A DNA stretch of 64,000 nucleotides from Cytophagales bacterium (GTDB taxonomy: Bacteria; Bacteroidota; Bacteroidia; Cytophagales; Cyclobacteriaceae): contig JAFLBR010000014.1 in NCBI GenBank assembly GCA_017303795.1, positions 1 to 64,000 of the forward strand, given 5' to 3'. The notes below the pieces were generated by a model that was given only the letters and a program-made list of their open reading frames with translations, was not told the DNA's origin and did not search any database. A program made the translations under genes and the position numbers. Each line of letters begins with the position of its first letter. Positions within the stretch are counted from its first letter, which is position 1. Below, in pieces: positions 51,475 through 60,363 of this stretch.

Positions 51475-52602
51475 ATGAAAAAATTAATTACACTTTGCCT
51501 GTTGGTATGGGGCATTTCGGCCACTGCCCAACAACTTACCACGCCACCCAGTGGCGACAATCAAAAATCGAAAGTAACGCAGTTTATCGGACCCGTTGAA
51601 GTTTCGATTGCGTATAGTAGTCCCGATGTACACGGCCCCAATGGCGAAGACCGCACCGGAAAAATCTGGGGTGAAGTAGCGCACTTTGGTTTTATCGATC
51701 AGGGTTTTGGAACTTCCAAGGCTGCACCCTGGCGTGCGGGCGCAAATGAAAACACGGTGTTCACAGTTTCGCACGATGTAAAAATTGAAGGCAAGGAATT
51801 GAAGGCCGGCACGTACGGACTTTTTCTGGCGGTTGCCAAAGAGGGCGCTTACACGTGGATCTTCTCTAAAAACTCTTCCAGTTGGGGAAGTTATTTTTAT
51901 GATCCCAAAGAAGATGCACTACGGGTAGATGTTATGCCCTTAGAATCTCCTTATAAAGAATGGCTCACCTATGGTTTTGAAGATCGTTTGCCAGCATCGG
52001 CTAAAGCCTATCTGCGTTGGGAGAAAAAAAGAATTCCGTTTAAGATAGAAGTAGCAAACATAAACGAAGTATATGTAACCAAAATGCGCGAAGATTTGAG
52101 AAGTTCAGTTGGGTTTAAGCAAGAGAACTGGTTGACAGCCGCACAATTCTGCGCTCAAAATAAAATCCATTTAGAAGAAGCATTAACGTGGGTCGATCAA
52201 TCCGTAAGCACTCCGTTTATTGGCGTAGAGAATTTTAATACGTATCAAACCCGTGCTGCCATTTATCAAGCAATGGGCAAAACCACCGAAGCAAATGCGC
52301 AAATGGATAAAGCTATTAAAGACCCTGCTGCAACTGTTCAGGATATACACCAGTATGGTCGTGCTTTGCTTAACAATGGTCAGAAAGAAAAAGCGATGGA
52401 GATTTTTAAATTCAATGCTCAGAAAAATCCACAAGACAAGTTTACACCCAATGTTGGTCTGGCACGTGCCTATACTGCTGCTGGCGATAAGAAGAATGCC
52501 ATTAAGCATTGGGAACTTGCTCTGAAAAACTTACCCGAAAATCAAAAACAATTTTCATCACAGTACGAAGCTGAAGTAAAGAAGTTGAAGGAAGGAAAGT
52601 AA
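51475..52602 (+). CDS. DUF2911 protein with C-terminal TPR repeats
   Basis: 375 residues: signal peptide (to about TAQQ), DUF2911 beta-sandwich (about 25-190: VEVSIAYSSPDVHG, PWRAGANENTVFTVS, KAGTYGLFLAV, WGSYFYDPKEDALRV) and TPR-like helices (about 215-370: YQTRAAIYQAMGKTTEANAQMD, YGRALLNNGQKEKAMEIF, GLARAYTAAGDKKNAIKHWE). Exported, role unknown. The related single-domain DUF2911 lipoprotein is at 15942-16556. Confidence 0.88.
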   Translation: MKKLITLCLLVWGISATAQQLTTPPSGDNQKSKVTQFIGPVEVSIAYSSPDVHGPNGEDRTGKIWGEVAHFGFIDQGFGTSKAAPWRAGANENTVFTVSHDVKIEGKELKAGTYGLFLAVAKEGAYTWIFSKNSSSWGSYFYDPKEDALRVDVMPLESPYKEWLTYGFEDRLPASAKAYLRWEKKRIPFKIEVANINEVYVTKMREDLRSSVGFKQENWLTAAQFCAQNKIHLEEALTWVDQSVSTPFIGVENFNTYQTRAAIYQAMGKTTEANAQMDKAIKDPAATVQDIHQYGRALLNNGQKEKAMEIFKFNAQKNPQDKFTPNVGLARAYTAAGDKKNAIKHWELALKNLPENQKQFSSQYEAEVKKLKEGK

Positions 52603-52624
52603 TTATTCTTTAGTCCTGAGTAGA

Positions 52625-52705
52625 TAGTCTTTAGTCCTGAGTATTTAGTTGTACTAAGGACTAAGGACTAAGGACTAAAGACTAAGGACTCAGGACTAAA
52701 GACTA
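52625..52705. repeat. ACTAAGG heptad inverted repeat, locus 2
   Basis: TAGTCTTTAGTCCTGAGT (52625-52642) is perfectly complementary to ACTCAGGACTAAAGACTA (52688-52705). Between them lie four near-tandem ACTAAGG units. It sits between the converging genes ending at 52602 and 52711, where it could terminate both. Related to 29763-29866. Confidence 0.75.
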
Positions 52706-52710
52706 TGATA

Positions 52711-54141
52711 CTACTGCTTTCTAATCAACTCACCCAGCGTCCGTAAACCCTTTTCTACTTTTTCGCTCCAGGGCATTCCGTAACTCAGCCGGAAGTAATT
52801 ATGAAACTGGCCTTGCGCAGAAAAAATCTGTCCGGGAGCAATACCAATATTATGTTTCAAAGCCTGCTTGTGCAGTTTAAAACCATCGGCATGTTTTTCC
52901 ATTTCCACCCAAAAAACAAACCCACCTTGCGGCCTAGCAATGCGAATGGATTCTGGAAAGTATTCGGTAATAGCCTGCATATATTTCAGGCTTTGCGTGT
53001 GTAAAGCTTTGCGCAGATGGCGTAAGTGCAATTCGTATCGGCCATTTTGCAAAAAGTGCGCAATCGAAACCTGAGCCAGTGTATTGGTGGCTACATTATT
53101 CATGCGCTTCAACTGAATAACCTGCTTCTTGAATTTTCCAGGTGCTGCCCAACCAATGCGATAACCGGGCGCAAGCGATTTGGAAAACGAGCCGCAATGC
53201 AACACCAATCCTTTCTTATCAAACGTCTTGCACGTGCGCGGGCGAGTTTTTCCAAAATACATTTCGCCATAAATATCATCTTCAATTAATGGGATTTCTT
53301 TTTTGGCTAACAGATCCACTAATTGTTTTTTGCGATCGTCCGGCACGCAACTCCCCAACGGATTATTAAAGTTAGGCACAAACACACATGCTTTAATATC
53401 AAAACGATCTAGTGCCTGTTGCAAATAATTGAGATCAATTCCGGTTACCGGATCAGTAGGCACCTCCACTACTTTTAATCCCAAACTTTGCATTACCCGG
53501 AAAATACCATAGAAGGTTGGACTCTCCGTAGCCACTGCATCGCCTGGTTTGGTTACGGCTTGCAAACAAAATGATATGGCTTCCATACAACCCGCAGTAA
53601 CTACCAGATCATCTTCGCTTAGCGAACCTCCCCAGTTAAAACTCAAACGTGCAATTTGCTTCCGCAGTTTTTCATTGCCTTGAATATGTTCATAACTCAA
53701 ACAATGATCGGGTTCATTCCGCAAACTGTGGATAACCGATTTATTAAGTTTGGCTGCGGGCAACAAAGATGCATCGGGTGCGCTTAATGAAAATGACGTA
53801 AGCTTAGGCGAACGCAAATCATGATACACACTCGAAATCATTTCGTCCACACTTACGGGCAAAGCTTCATCGGTAGGTTCGCAAATGGCGGGTACATCAA
53901 ACGGAAGTTGACGCGAAAACTTTACATAGTAACCTGATTGCGGTCTAGCTTCAATCAAACCTTTGCTCTCCAAATAGTAGTAAGCCTGAAAAGCGGTACT
54001 TAAACTAATGCCTTGCTCTTTACTTAACGCTCGTACCGAAAGTAAGCGGTCGCCAATCTTTAATGCACCTTTGTCAATCAGCGATTCGATGCGGCTTGCC
54101 ACCTCCAAATAGAGATGATCGGGTTTCTCAAGTACCTCCAT
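52711..54141 (-). CDS. MocR/PdxR-type GntR regulator with aminotransferase-like domain
   Basis: 476 residues from ATG 54141: winged helix (1-75: VASRIESLIDKGALKIGDRL ... SLSTAFQAYYYLESKGLIEAR), then a fold-I aminotransferase domain with the PLP lysine in GSFSKSLAPGYRIGW. MocR regulators use PLP or an aminated ligand as effector and usually control a divergent neighbour: here an EamA exporter gene starting 73 bp away. The frame to 54216 lies past the likely promoter region. Confidence 0.9.
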   Translation of the reverse strand: MEVLEKPDHLYLEVASRIESLIDKGALKIGDRLLSVRALSKEQGISLSTAFQAYYYLESKGLIEARPQSGYYVKFSRQLPFDVPAICEPTDEALPVSVDEMISSVYHDLRSPKLTSFSLSAPDASLLPAAKLNKSVIHSLRNEPDHCLSYEHIQGNEKLRKQIARLSFNWGGSLSEDDLVVTAGCMEAISFCLQAVTKPGDAVATESPTFYGIFRVMQSLGLKVVEVPTDPVTGIDLNYLQQALDRFDIKACVFVPNFNNPLGSCVPDDRKKQLVDLLAKKEIPLIEDDIYGEMYFGKTRPRTCKTFDKKGLVLHCGSFSKSLAPGYRIGWAAPGKFKKQVIQLKRMNNVATNTLAQVSIAHFLQNGRYELHLRHLRKALHTQSLKYMQAITEYFPESIRIARPQGGFVFWVEMEKHADGFKLHKQALKHNIGIAPGQIFSAQGQFHNYFRLSYGMPWSEKVEKGLRTLGELIRKQ

Positions 54142-54214
54142 AAAAAAATTGATATGGTCAAAATTATCAAAACTGAAACTGTTTTTTGTACGTTGAAACG
54201 AGAAAATTTGTGGC

Positions 54215-55177
54215 ATGAATTCAAACTCTACTCAAAAGTCAGGGGCTTTGGCTTACCTCGCACTTGCAGCCGTGTGTATTATATGGGGCACCACCTACCT
54301 CGCCTTGCGTGTGGGCGTTACTCAGTTTCCCCCGTTTCTTTTTTCGTTGATCCGGTTTTCAATTGCCGGACCGTTGTTGGTTTTGTTCATGCTCACCATT
54401 GGCAAACAAAAGTGGCCCGATCGAAAAACACTTTTTAACCAAGCAGTAAGTGGCATCTTAATGACCACGTTAGGTGTATCAATGGTAGGTTGGGCTGAAG
54501 TTTATATTTCGAGCGGACTGGCTGCCGTTATTTGTTCAGTTATGCCGGTGTGGACAATCTTAATCAATGTGTTGATTCTGAAAGATGAAAAACCAAACTG
54601 GTTAATCATTACCGGAGTATTAGTAGGGCTTACTGGCATTGTAATGATCTTTAGCGAACACCTGGCCGAGTTTGCTAACCCACTTTATATTTTCGGAATT
54701 GTGATAACTTTTGCGGCTAACATTTCGTGGGCCGTGGGTAGCATTTGGGTAAAGAAGAAAAATGAAAACACTAATCCATTTCTGGGTGCCGGTTTACAAA
54801 TGAGTTTCGGTGCGCTGGCTATAATTCCGCTTAGTTTATTGTTTGATGACTATTCAAAGATTCAATGGTCGAACGAAGTGATTACAGCACTAACCTACAT
54901 TATTGTTATTGGGTCGATGGCTGCATATGTGTGTTACTCTTATGCGATAAAAAAATTACCGATGACGGTGGTTTCACTTTATGCCTACATCAACCCGATT
55001 GTAGCCGTGCTGTTAGGTTGGGTGTTGTTAAATGAAAAACTAAACCTTCAAATTGTGTTGGCCATTATGCTAACCATTGCTGGAATTTACATTGTTAACC
55101 TTGGCTATCGCACAAAAAATTCAGGTTCAGGAATGCTGCAATCCATCAGCAGAAAATTTAAGTTTTCAAGATCATGA
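54215..55177 (+). CDS. EamA/DMT-family drug or metabolite exporter
   Basis: 320 residues with ten TM helices in two EamA repeats (CIIWGTTYLALRVGVTQFPP at the start of the first; NISWAVGSIWVKKKN in the second). YedA/RhaT-like members export amino acids or other small metabolites. Divergent from the MocR regulator; overlaps the following GNAT gene by 4 bp. Confidence 0.9.
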   Translation: MNSNSTQKSGALAYLALAAVCIIWGTTYLALRVGVTQFPPFLFSLIRFSIAGPLLVLFMLTIGKQKWPDRKTLFNQAVSGILMTTLGVSMVGWAEVYISSGLAAVICSVMPVWTILINVLILKDEKPNWLIITGVLVGLTGIVMIFSEHLAEFANPLYIFGIVITFAANISWAVGSIWVKKKNENTNPFLGAGLQMSFGALAIIPLSLLFDDYSKIQWSNEVITALTYIIVIGSMAAYVCYSYAIKKLPMTVVSLYAYINPIVAVLLGWVLLNEKLNLQIVLAIMLTIAGIYIVNLGYRTKNSGSGMLQSISRKFKFSRS

Positions 55178-55629
55178 GTTTGCTGATTCTTGATTATGAA
55201 CCAACCCACCAACCGCACTTTGAGCGACTGAACCGGCATTGGATTGAAAAATATTTCTGGATGGAATCCGTTGATGTGGCCGTGCTTCAAAATCCGGAAG
55301 AACATATTCTGACACTCGGTGGCCATATCTTAATGGCAGAGTATGAACACCAGGTTGTAGGTACGGTTGCATTAAAGTTTGTTAAACCCGGCCTGTATGA
55401 GTTTACCAAAATGGCTGTTGATGAAACCCATCACGGTTTAAAAATTGGTAAGCAATTGGCCGAGGCTGCAATCGCCTGGTGTAAACAAAAAAATGCACGC
55501 CACATCATTCTGTATTCAAATACAAAATTGGTTCCGGCCATTACGCTCTATCGCAAACTGGGCTTTCGCGAAGTAGAATTGGATGGTCCCTACAAACGAA
55601 GTGATATTAAAATGCAACTTGATTTATAA
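55174..55629 (+). CDS. GNAT-family N-acetyltransferase
   Basis: 151 residues with the GNAT acetyl-CoA loop (ETHHGLKIGKQLAEAAIAWC), strand 4 (EFTKMAVDE) and the C-terminal YRKLGFREVELDGPYKRSDIKM. Acceptor not predictable. The ATG lies within the last codons of the exporter gene, so they are translationally coupled. Confidence 0.87.
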   Translation: MSLLILDYEPTHQPHFERLNRHWIEKYFWMESVDVAVLQNPEEHILTLGGHILMAEYEHQVVGTVALKFVKPGLYEFTKMAVDETHHGLKIGKQLAEAAIAWCKQKNARHIILYSNTKLVPAITLYRKLGFREVELDGPYKRSDIKMQLDL

Positions 55630-55631
55630 TT

Positions 55632-56075
55632 ATGCTTACACAAAACTTAACTGTCATCATTACGCGCGATCTGCAAAAGCTAAAATCCGAATTAGAACTT
55701 TATCAAGATGAAGCTAACATCTGGAAAGTAGATAAAAATATTGCTAATACCGCTGGCAATCTTTGTTTGCACCTGGTGGGTAACTTAAACGCCTACATTG
55801 GCGCAACATTGGGCAACACCGGCTATGTGCGCAACCGCGATGCAGAGTTTGAACTAAAAAATACCTCCCGTAAGGAATTAATTCAAAAAATTGAAGACAC
55901 AATAAGCATGATCAATATCGTACTTCCAGGCATTGATGAAAAAATACTAAAGTCCGAATACCCATTATTAGTTCTGAAAGAAAAGACATCCACAGAATAT
56001 TTTCTGGTACACCTTGCCGTGCACTTAGGTTATCATTTGGGGCAGGTTAATTACCACCGCAGGTTACTGGATTAA
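55632..56075 (+). CDS. DinB/DUF1572-like four-helix metal-binding protein
   Basis: 147 residues, all-helical, with the three likely metal-ligand histidines of the DinB fold: LCLHLVGNLNAYIG, AVHLGYHLGQVNYHRRLL near the C-terminus. Family members are bacillithiol-S-transferases and related thiol enzymes, although many are uncharacterised. It starts 2 bp after the GNAT gene; the pair is probably one unit with the EamA exporter. Confidence 0.83.
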   Translation: MLTQNLTVIITRDLQKLKSELELYQDEANIWKVDKNIANTAGNLCLHLVGNLNAYIGATLGNTGYVRNRDAEFELKNTSRKELIQKIEDTISMINIVLPGIDEKILKSEYPLLVLKEKTSTEYFLVHLAVHLGYHLGQVNYHRRLLD

Positions 56076-56142
56076 CCTTTAGCACATCTGTTTTACTTTC
56101 GCTTTTAGTAATATCTTTACCTGACAATAAATCTAAACGCTC

Positions 56143-57210
56143 ATGACACTTACTTCTTCCATCCCAGTAAAAAGAACCACTCAGTCAAGGTTAAGCACGG
56201 TTGATTTCAGTAACCTAGGCTTTGGTAATTACATTTCCGATCACATGCTGGTGGCTAAGTACGATAAAGGCACCTGGCAAGATCCACAAATTATTCCTTA
56301 CGGAGATTTGATGATGAGTCCGGCAATGCTTTCACTACATTATGGGCAAGCCGTGTTTGAAGGCATGAAAGCTTTTCACATGAAAGATGGTGGCATCAAT
56401 GTTTTCAGAGTAGAACGTCATCATAAAAGACTTAACCGCTCGCTGGAGCGGATGTGTATGCCCGCCATCAGCGAAGAACTTTTTGTTAATGGATTGGAGG
56501 CTATTGTTAAAACCGATGCTGACTGGATTCCCAAAGACAATGGTAGTTCGTTGTATTTGCGCCCCGTAGTTTTTGCATCGGAAGCAAAACTCGGAGTAAA
56601 AGTTGCTGATCAATATTTGTTTGTAATTCTTACCAGTCCGGTGGGGCCATACTTCAGCAAACCGGTTCGGTTAAAAGTTGAATTGGATTATGTACGTGCG
56701 GCTGAAGGCGGAACCGGTTTCGCAAAGTGTGCCGGTAACTATGGTGGTGCATTTTATCCCACACAACAAGCCCGCGAGCAGGGTTTCGATCAGGTAATCT
56801 GGACAGATGCGAAAGAACATAAATACATTGATGAATCGGGCGCGATGAATATCATGTTTGTACTCGATAACAAATTAGTGACGCCTGCCCTCTCATCTTC
56901 TATTCTGGATGGCGTAACCCGCAACACCATTATTACACTTGCAAAAGATATGGGCGTAACGGTGGAAGAAAGAAAAATCAGCATTGAAGAGATAGAAAAA
57001 TCTTTCAAAAATAAAACCTTAACCGAAGCCTTTGGTGCCGGAACAGCCGCTGTTGTTTCGCCTATTGCTACTATTAACATCAACGGCATGGACTATCACT
57101 TACCAGAAGTTAAAGCCGATAGTTTTCAGCTTCGTGTAAAAAATAAGTTGGGCGAAATTCGCAGTGGTGCTGCACCCGATACTTATAACTGGAACCACGT
57201 CATCAAATAA
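56143..57210 (+). CDS. ilvE: Branched-chain amino acid aminotransferase
   Basis: 355 residues, class-IV PLP fold, long (BCAT) type. The PLP lysine is about residue 195 in GFAKCAGNYGGAFYPTQQA; HYGQAVFEGMKAF, NVFRVERHHKRLNRS, LYLRPVVFASEAKLGV and FGAGTAAVVSPI are all family segments. It interconverts Leu/Ile/Val with their 2-keto acids. First gene of an apparent operon with 57214-58209 and 58214-58855 (gaps of 3 and 4 bp). Confidence 0.95.
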   Translation: MTLTSSIPVKRTTQSRLSTVDFSNLGFGNYISDHMLVAKYDKGTWQDPQIIPYGDLMMSPAMLSLHYGQAVFEGMKAFHMKDGGINVFRVERHHKRLNRSLERMCMPAISEELFVNGLEAIVKTDADWIPKDNGSSLYLRPVVFASEAKLGVKVADQYLFVILTSPVGPYFSKPVRLKVELDYVRAAEGGTGFAKCAGNYGGAFYPTQQAREQGFDQVIWTDAKEHKYIDESGAMNIMFVLDNKLVTPALSSSILDGVTRNTIITLAKDMGVTVEERKISIEEIEKSFKNKTLTEAFGAGTAAVVSPIATININGMDYHLPEVKADSFQLRVKNKLGEIRSGAAPDTYNWNHVIK

Positions 57211-57213
57211 GTT

Positions 57214-58209
57214 GTGATACGCGGTGCATTTTTTACCGGGCAAAATCTGCCTCTGGAGATTCGTGAAATCAAAAAACCAAAACCTGTAAAAGATCAGGTG
57301 TTGGTGCGCCTGCATTATGCAGCTCTCAACCATCGCGATTTGTGGGTGCAACAAGATTCCATTCCACAGCAACCTGTAATCTTAGGTTCGGATGGTTGTG
57401 GTGTAATTGAAGATGTAGGCGAAGATGCCGACCCATTGTTAATCGGTGCCGAAGTAATTATTAATCCAAGCCTTAATTGGGGCAACAACCCGATAGTACA
57501 AAGCGACACATTTAAAATTTTGGGTTACCCCGATGCCGGAACATTTAGCGATTACGTATGCGTTTCCAAAAAACAAATTTTTGAAAAGCCCGAGCATTTA
57601 AGTTTTGAAGAATCGGCTGCTGTGCCATTAGCCGGATTAACAGCATACCGTGCCTTGTTTTCAAAAGCCCGCTTACGCGCGAAAGAAAAAGTATTGATAA
57701 CCGGTATTGGCGGTGGCGCGGCATTATGGGCCATGCAGTTTGCGGTTGCCTATCAGGCGCGGGTTTATGTAACATCCAGCTCGAACGAAAAAATTGAAAA
57801 AGCAAAAGCACTCGGTGCGATACAAGGTTTTAACTACACCGATCCCGAATGGACAAAGCAAGCACAGAAAGAAGCCGGAGGTTTTGATATCGTGATTGAC
57901 AGTGCAGGTGGGCCACAGTTTTCGCAATTGTTTGATTTGATGATGCCCGGAGGACGCATTGCCATTTTTGGTCGTACAGCAGGCAACATACCCGATGTAC
58001 CCACACGGTTACTGTATTGGAAACAGATTTCCATTCACGGCACAACTATGGGTACCCGAGATGAATTTTTATCGATGTTGGATTTATTGGAAAGTCGAAA
58101 TCTAAAACCGGTAATCGATCAGGTATATCCACTCGAAAACATCCATGATGCTTTTCAACGTATGAAGAGCGCTAACCAGTTTGGTAAGATTGTTTTGAAG
58201 ATAAAGTAA
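57214..58209 (+). CDS. Zinc-type/quinone-like MDR oxidoreductase
   Basis: 331 residues of the medium-chain dehydrogenase/reductase superfamily: N-terminal GroES-like domain (ALNHRDLWV; ILGSDGCGVI), Rossmann GIGGGAALWAMQFA and C-terminal VYPLENIHDAFQRMKSANQFGKIVLK. No structural Cys cluster is visible, so it may be the zinc-free quinone reductase type. Start is GTG 57214 (VIRGAFFTG). Substrate unknown. Confidence 0.88.
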   Translation: MIRGAFFTGQNLPLEIREIKKPKPVKDQVLVRLHYAALNHRDLWVQQDSIPQQPVILGSDGCGVIEDVGEDADPLLIGAEVIINPSLNWGNNPIVQSDTFKILGYPDAGTFSDYVCVSKKQIFEKPEHLSFEESAAVPLAGLTAYRALFSKARLRAKEKVLITGIGGGAALWAMQFAVAYQARVYVTSSSNEKIEKAKALGAIQGFNYTDPEWTKQAQKEAGGFDIVIDSAGGPQFSQLFDLMMPGGRIAIFGRTAGNIPDVPTRLLYWKQISIHGTTMGTRDEFLSMLDLLESRNLKPVIDQVYPLENIHDAFQRMKSANQFGKIVLKIK

Positions 58210-58213
58210 AACC

Positions 58214-58855
58214 ATGAGCACCTTCCCCATCACCGACAAAACTGAGATCACCCGTTTACCCAAACGCGGTGTGTATGATGTTGATACTGTTCACGCCATT
58301 TTAGATGAGGCTCTGGTTTGCACGGTTGCCTTTACATTAGAAGGTCAACCATTTCAAATTCCAACAGGATTTTGTCGGATTGATAACAAACTATACATAC
58401 ACGGTTCGGTTGGTAGTTTTTACATGCGCGAACTACAACAGAAAAAACTTCCGGTATGTATTAGCGCCACCTTGCTGGATGGCATGGTGCTGGCCCGTTC
58501 GGCTTTTCATCATTCCGTTAATTATCGTTCGGTGGTCATGTTCAGCGAACCCGAACTGATCACCAACAAAGACGAACTTTATACTGCACTGGAAGTATTC
58601 ACCAACAAGATGTGCCCTGGCCGTTGGGATGATGTTCGCAAACCAACCGAAGGCGAGTGGAAAGCAACTATGGTGTTGGGTTTTGAAATTAAAGAAACCT
58701 CAGCCAAAGTTCGGGTTGGCCCACCTAAGGACGATGAAGAAGATTATGATTTGAATGTTTGGGCTGGAATTCAACCGTTGAAATTAGAACGCAAAACCCT
58801 TATTGCCGACCCAGGTTTAAAGGCTGGCGTGCCTGTTCCACCTTACCTGCTTTGA
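58214..58855 (+). CDS. Pyridoxamine 5'-phosphate oxidase-like FMN protein
   Basis: 213 residues with the FMN split-barrel: RLPKRGVYDVDTVHAILDEALVCTVAF, then PTGFCRIDNKLYIHGSVGSFYMREL, VSAT-like CISATLLDGMVLARSAFHHSVNYRSVV and a C-terminal extension. This is the COG3467-type branch, more likely flavin-dependent or haem-related than pyridoxamine oxidase proper. Last of the ilvE unit. Confidence 0.85.
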   Translation: MSTFPITDKTEITRLPKRGVYDVDTVHAILDEALVCTVAFTLEGQPFQIPTGFCRIDNKLYIHGSVGSFYMRELQQKKLPVCISATLLDGMVLARSAFHHSVNYRSVVMFSEPELITNKDELYTALEVFTNKMCPGRWDDVRKPTEGEWKATMVLGFEIKETSAKVRVGPPKDDEEDYDLNVWAGIQPLKLERKTLIADPGLKAGVPVPPYLL

Positions 58856-58976
58856 GGTTTCAGAAGGAAATTTGGGCCGGATTTGGTATCTTCGCGGCCA
58901 GTTGAACCAAACGCAGGGTTCATTGGTTACAAAAGCAGCCATTTGGCTTAAAAATCAACAAAAAAACAATAACACC

Positions 58977-59204
58977 ATGGGAAGACCTCCTGTATTACCT
59001 AAGAAGAAAAAAGACGGTTTTTGGCTGGAAGTACGCAACAAAGGCGCAAAATCAGGTACTATTTTAATTCGCGATAGCTATGTGGCCATGATGCAGGCCG
59101 CCAAGCAATACGAAACCACCAAAGATGTCATCATCATGGGTGAACACAAAAACGGCAAAAAAGTGGACGATAAGGCGAAAGCTAAAAAGGCTAAAGAAGC
59201 TTAA
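58977..59204 (+). CDS. Small basic hypothetical protein
   Basis: 75 residues from ATG 58977 (MGRPPVLPKKKKDGFWLEV), lysine-rich at both ends with a strand-like centre (GTILIRDSYVAMMQAAKQY). The 5' extension to 58872 reads through non-coding sequence. Ends before a terminator at 59232. It is widespread in Bacteroidota in my recollection, with no function assigned; nucleic-acid binding is plausible from charge. Confidence 0.65.
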   Translation: MGRPPVLPKKKKDGFWLEVRNKGAKSGTILIRDSYVAMMQAAKQYETTKDVIIMGEHKNGKKVDDKAKAKKAKEA

Positions 59205-59231
59205 TCAGAGCAACTTAAAACTTTAAGAAAG

Positions 59232-59256
59232 GCTACCTAAACGGGTAGCTTTTTTT
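59232..59256 (+). terminator. Intrinsic terminator
   Basis: GCTACC (59232-59237) and GGTAGC (59244-59249) pair, followed by TTTTTTT. It ends the small basic protein gene and lies just before the tadA stop on the opposite strand. Confidence 0.85.
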
Positions 59257-59262
59257 ATTGCA

Positions 59263-59709
59263 TCACTCCCTAAGTCTTTTAAAAAATTCCTGTAAAAGAA
59301 TCTTACTCTCCTGTTCACCAACTCCTCGCTTTATGGTTGTGCGGGCATGCAGCAAGGGCGAACTGACCAACGAGTAACCCCGCTGTACATCGCTGGCTCC
59401 AAAAACCAATTGCTGTAATTGTACCCAATGCAATGCACCGGCACACATCACGCAAGGTTCAAGTGTAACGTAGAGTGTACACTCGCTCAGGTATTTCGAA
59501 CCAAGGTAATTGGCAGCTGCGGTTACGGCCAGCATCTCAGCATGAGCCGTAGCATCTGTTAATTGTTCAGTTTGATTGTGCGCACGCGCGATTATTTTAT
59601 TCTGACAAACAACAACTGCACCAACTGGCACTTCACCTAAGTCTAATGCCTTACGTGCTTCTTTCAAAGCTTCACGCATAAAGTAATCGTCAGTGTAAAG
59701 ATCCAGCAT
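59263..59709 (-). CDS. tadA: tRNA-specific adenosine deaminase
   Basis: 148 residues with the zinc deaminase motifs HAE (in ATAHAEMLAVTAAA) and PCVMC (EPCVMCAGALHW), plus RAHNQTEQL typical of TadA. It converts A34 to inosine in tRNA-Arg(ACG). Convergent with the small gene upstream; ends 7 bp after its terminator. Confidence 0.93.
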   Translation of the reverse strand: MLDLYTDDYFMREALKEARKALDLGEVPVGAVVVCQNKIIARAHNQTEQLTDATAHAEMLAVTAAANYLGSKYLSECTLYVTLEPCVMCAGALHWVQLQQLVFGASDVQRGYSLVSSPLLHARTTIKRGVGEQESKILLQEFFKRLRE

Positions 59710-59728
59710 GAATGAAGAAGTAACTGTT

Positions 59729-60277
59729 CTACTTAATCCTGATTGTCTTCATCATAGCGCGCACATTTTCCTGCCAGTCTTCTTTAGAAGATTTGGGGCA
59801 GTTAAACGAAAACACGAGTGTGCGCTCTGGTTCTATCAGGTATTGAATGTACGTATAGCGATAAACCGGCTGTTGTTCACCCAGCTCCATTTTATTGCCG
59901 TTTACACGCGATTCAAATTCCAGAAAAATTAATTTCTTTTTATGCACCTCGTGCACACCTTCATTAATCATATCTACCCGATCATAAAAACTCTGGATGC
60001 TGGCCTTGAAAAACTTTTGTGCCATTTCCAGATCCGCATCGGGCCATTGGGTAGCGGAGATGTTCACACTGAAATCGAGCGTGCGATTTAAATCGGTATA
60101 AGCGGCCAACGGAGCCCGCACCGAAGGATAACGCTGAATAATATCATCGGTAGTCATGGGCGAAAGCTCGGCCGGCAACGAAATGGTAATGCCCTCGGCT
60201 ACTTTGGTTTTAACCAACTTATCAGGCGAAAAGCCAAACAGACTAACAATCGACAGGAAAATAAGGAATCTCTTCAT
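59729..60277 (-). CDS. Hypothetical exported protein
   Basis: About 182 residues with signal peptide (MKRFLIFLSIVSLFGFS). The body (AEGITISLPAELSPM ... LNRTLDFSVNISATQWPDADLEMAQKFFKASI ... FLEFESRV ... RTLVFSFNCPKSSKEDW) resembles PsbP/DUF1795-like alpha/beta folds that bind ligands, a weak guess. ATG 60277 or 60283 are equally possible. It ends 19 bp before tadA on the same strand and may be cotranscribed. Confidence 0.7.
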   Translation of the reverse strand: MKRFLIFLSIVSLFGFSPDKLVKTKVAEGITISLPAELSPMTTDDIIQRYPSVRAPLAAYTDLNRTLDFSVNISATQWPDADLEMAQKFFKASIQSFYDRVDMINEGVHEVHKKKLIFLEFESRVNGNKMELGEQQPVYRYTYIQYLIEPERTLVFSFNCPKSSKEDWQENVRAMMKTIRIK

Positions 60278-60363
60278 AGTCATTTTACAACGAAAAAGGG
60301 TAGCCTGCTCTATATAACGGGCAACCTTTATTAATTTGCGAGCCCAAATTTAAGGATTTTAAC

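Noticed and set aside
52625-52705. Possible CRISPR-like or tandem array
   Set aside because: Heptads are contiguous without unique spacers and no cas genes are near.
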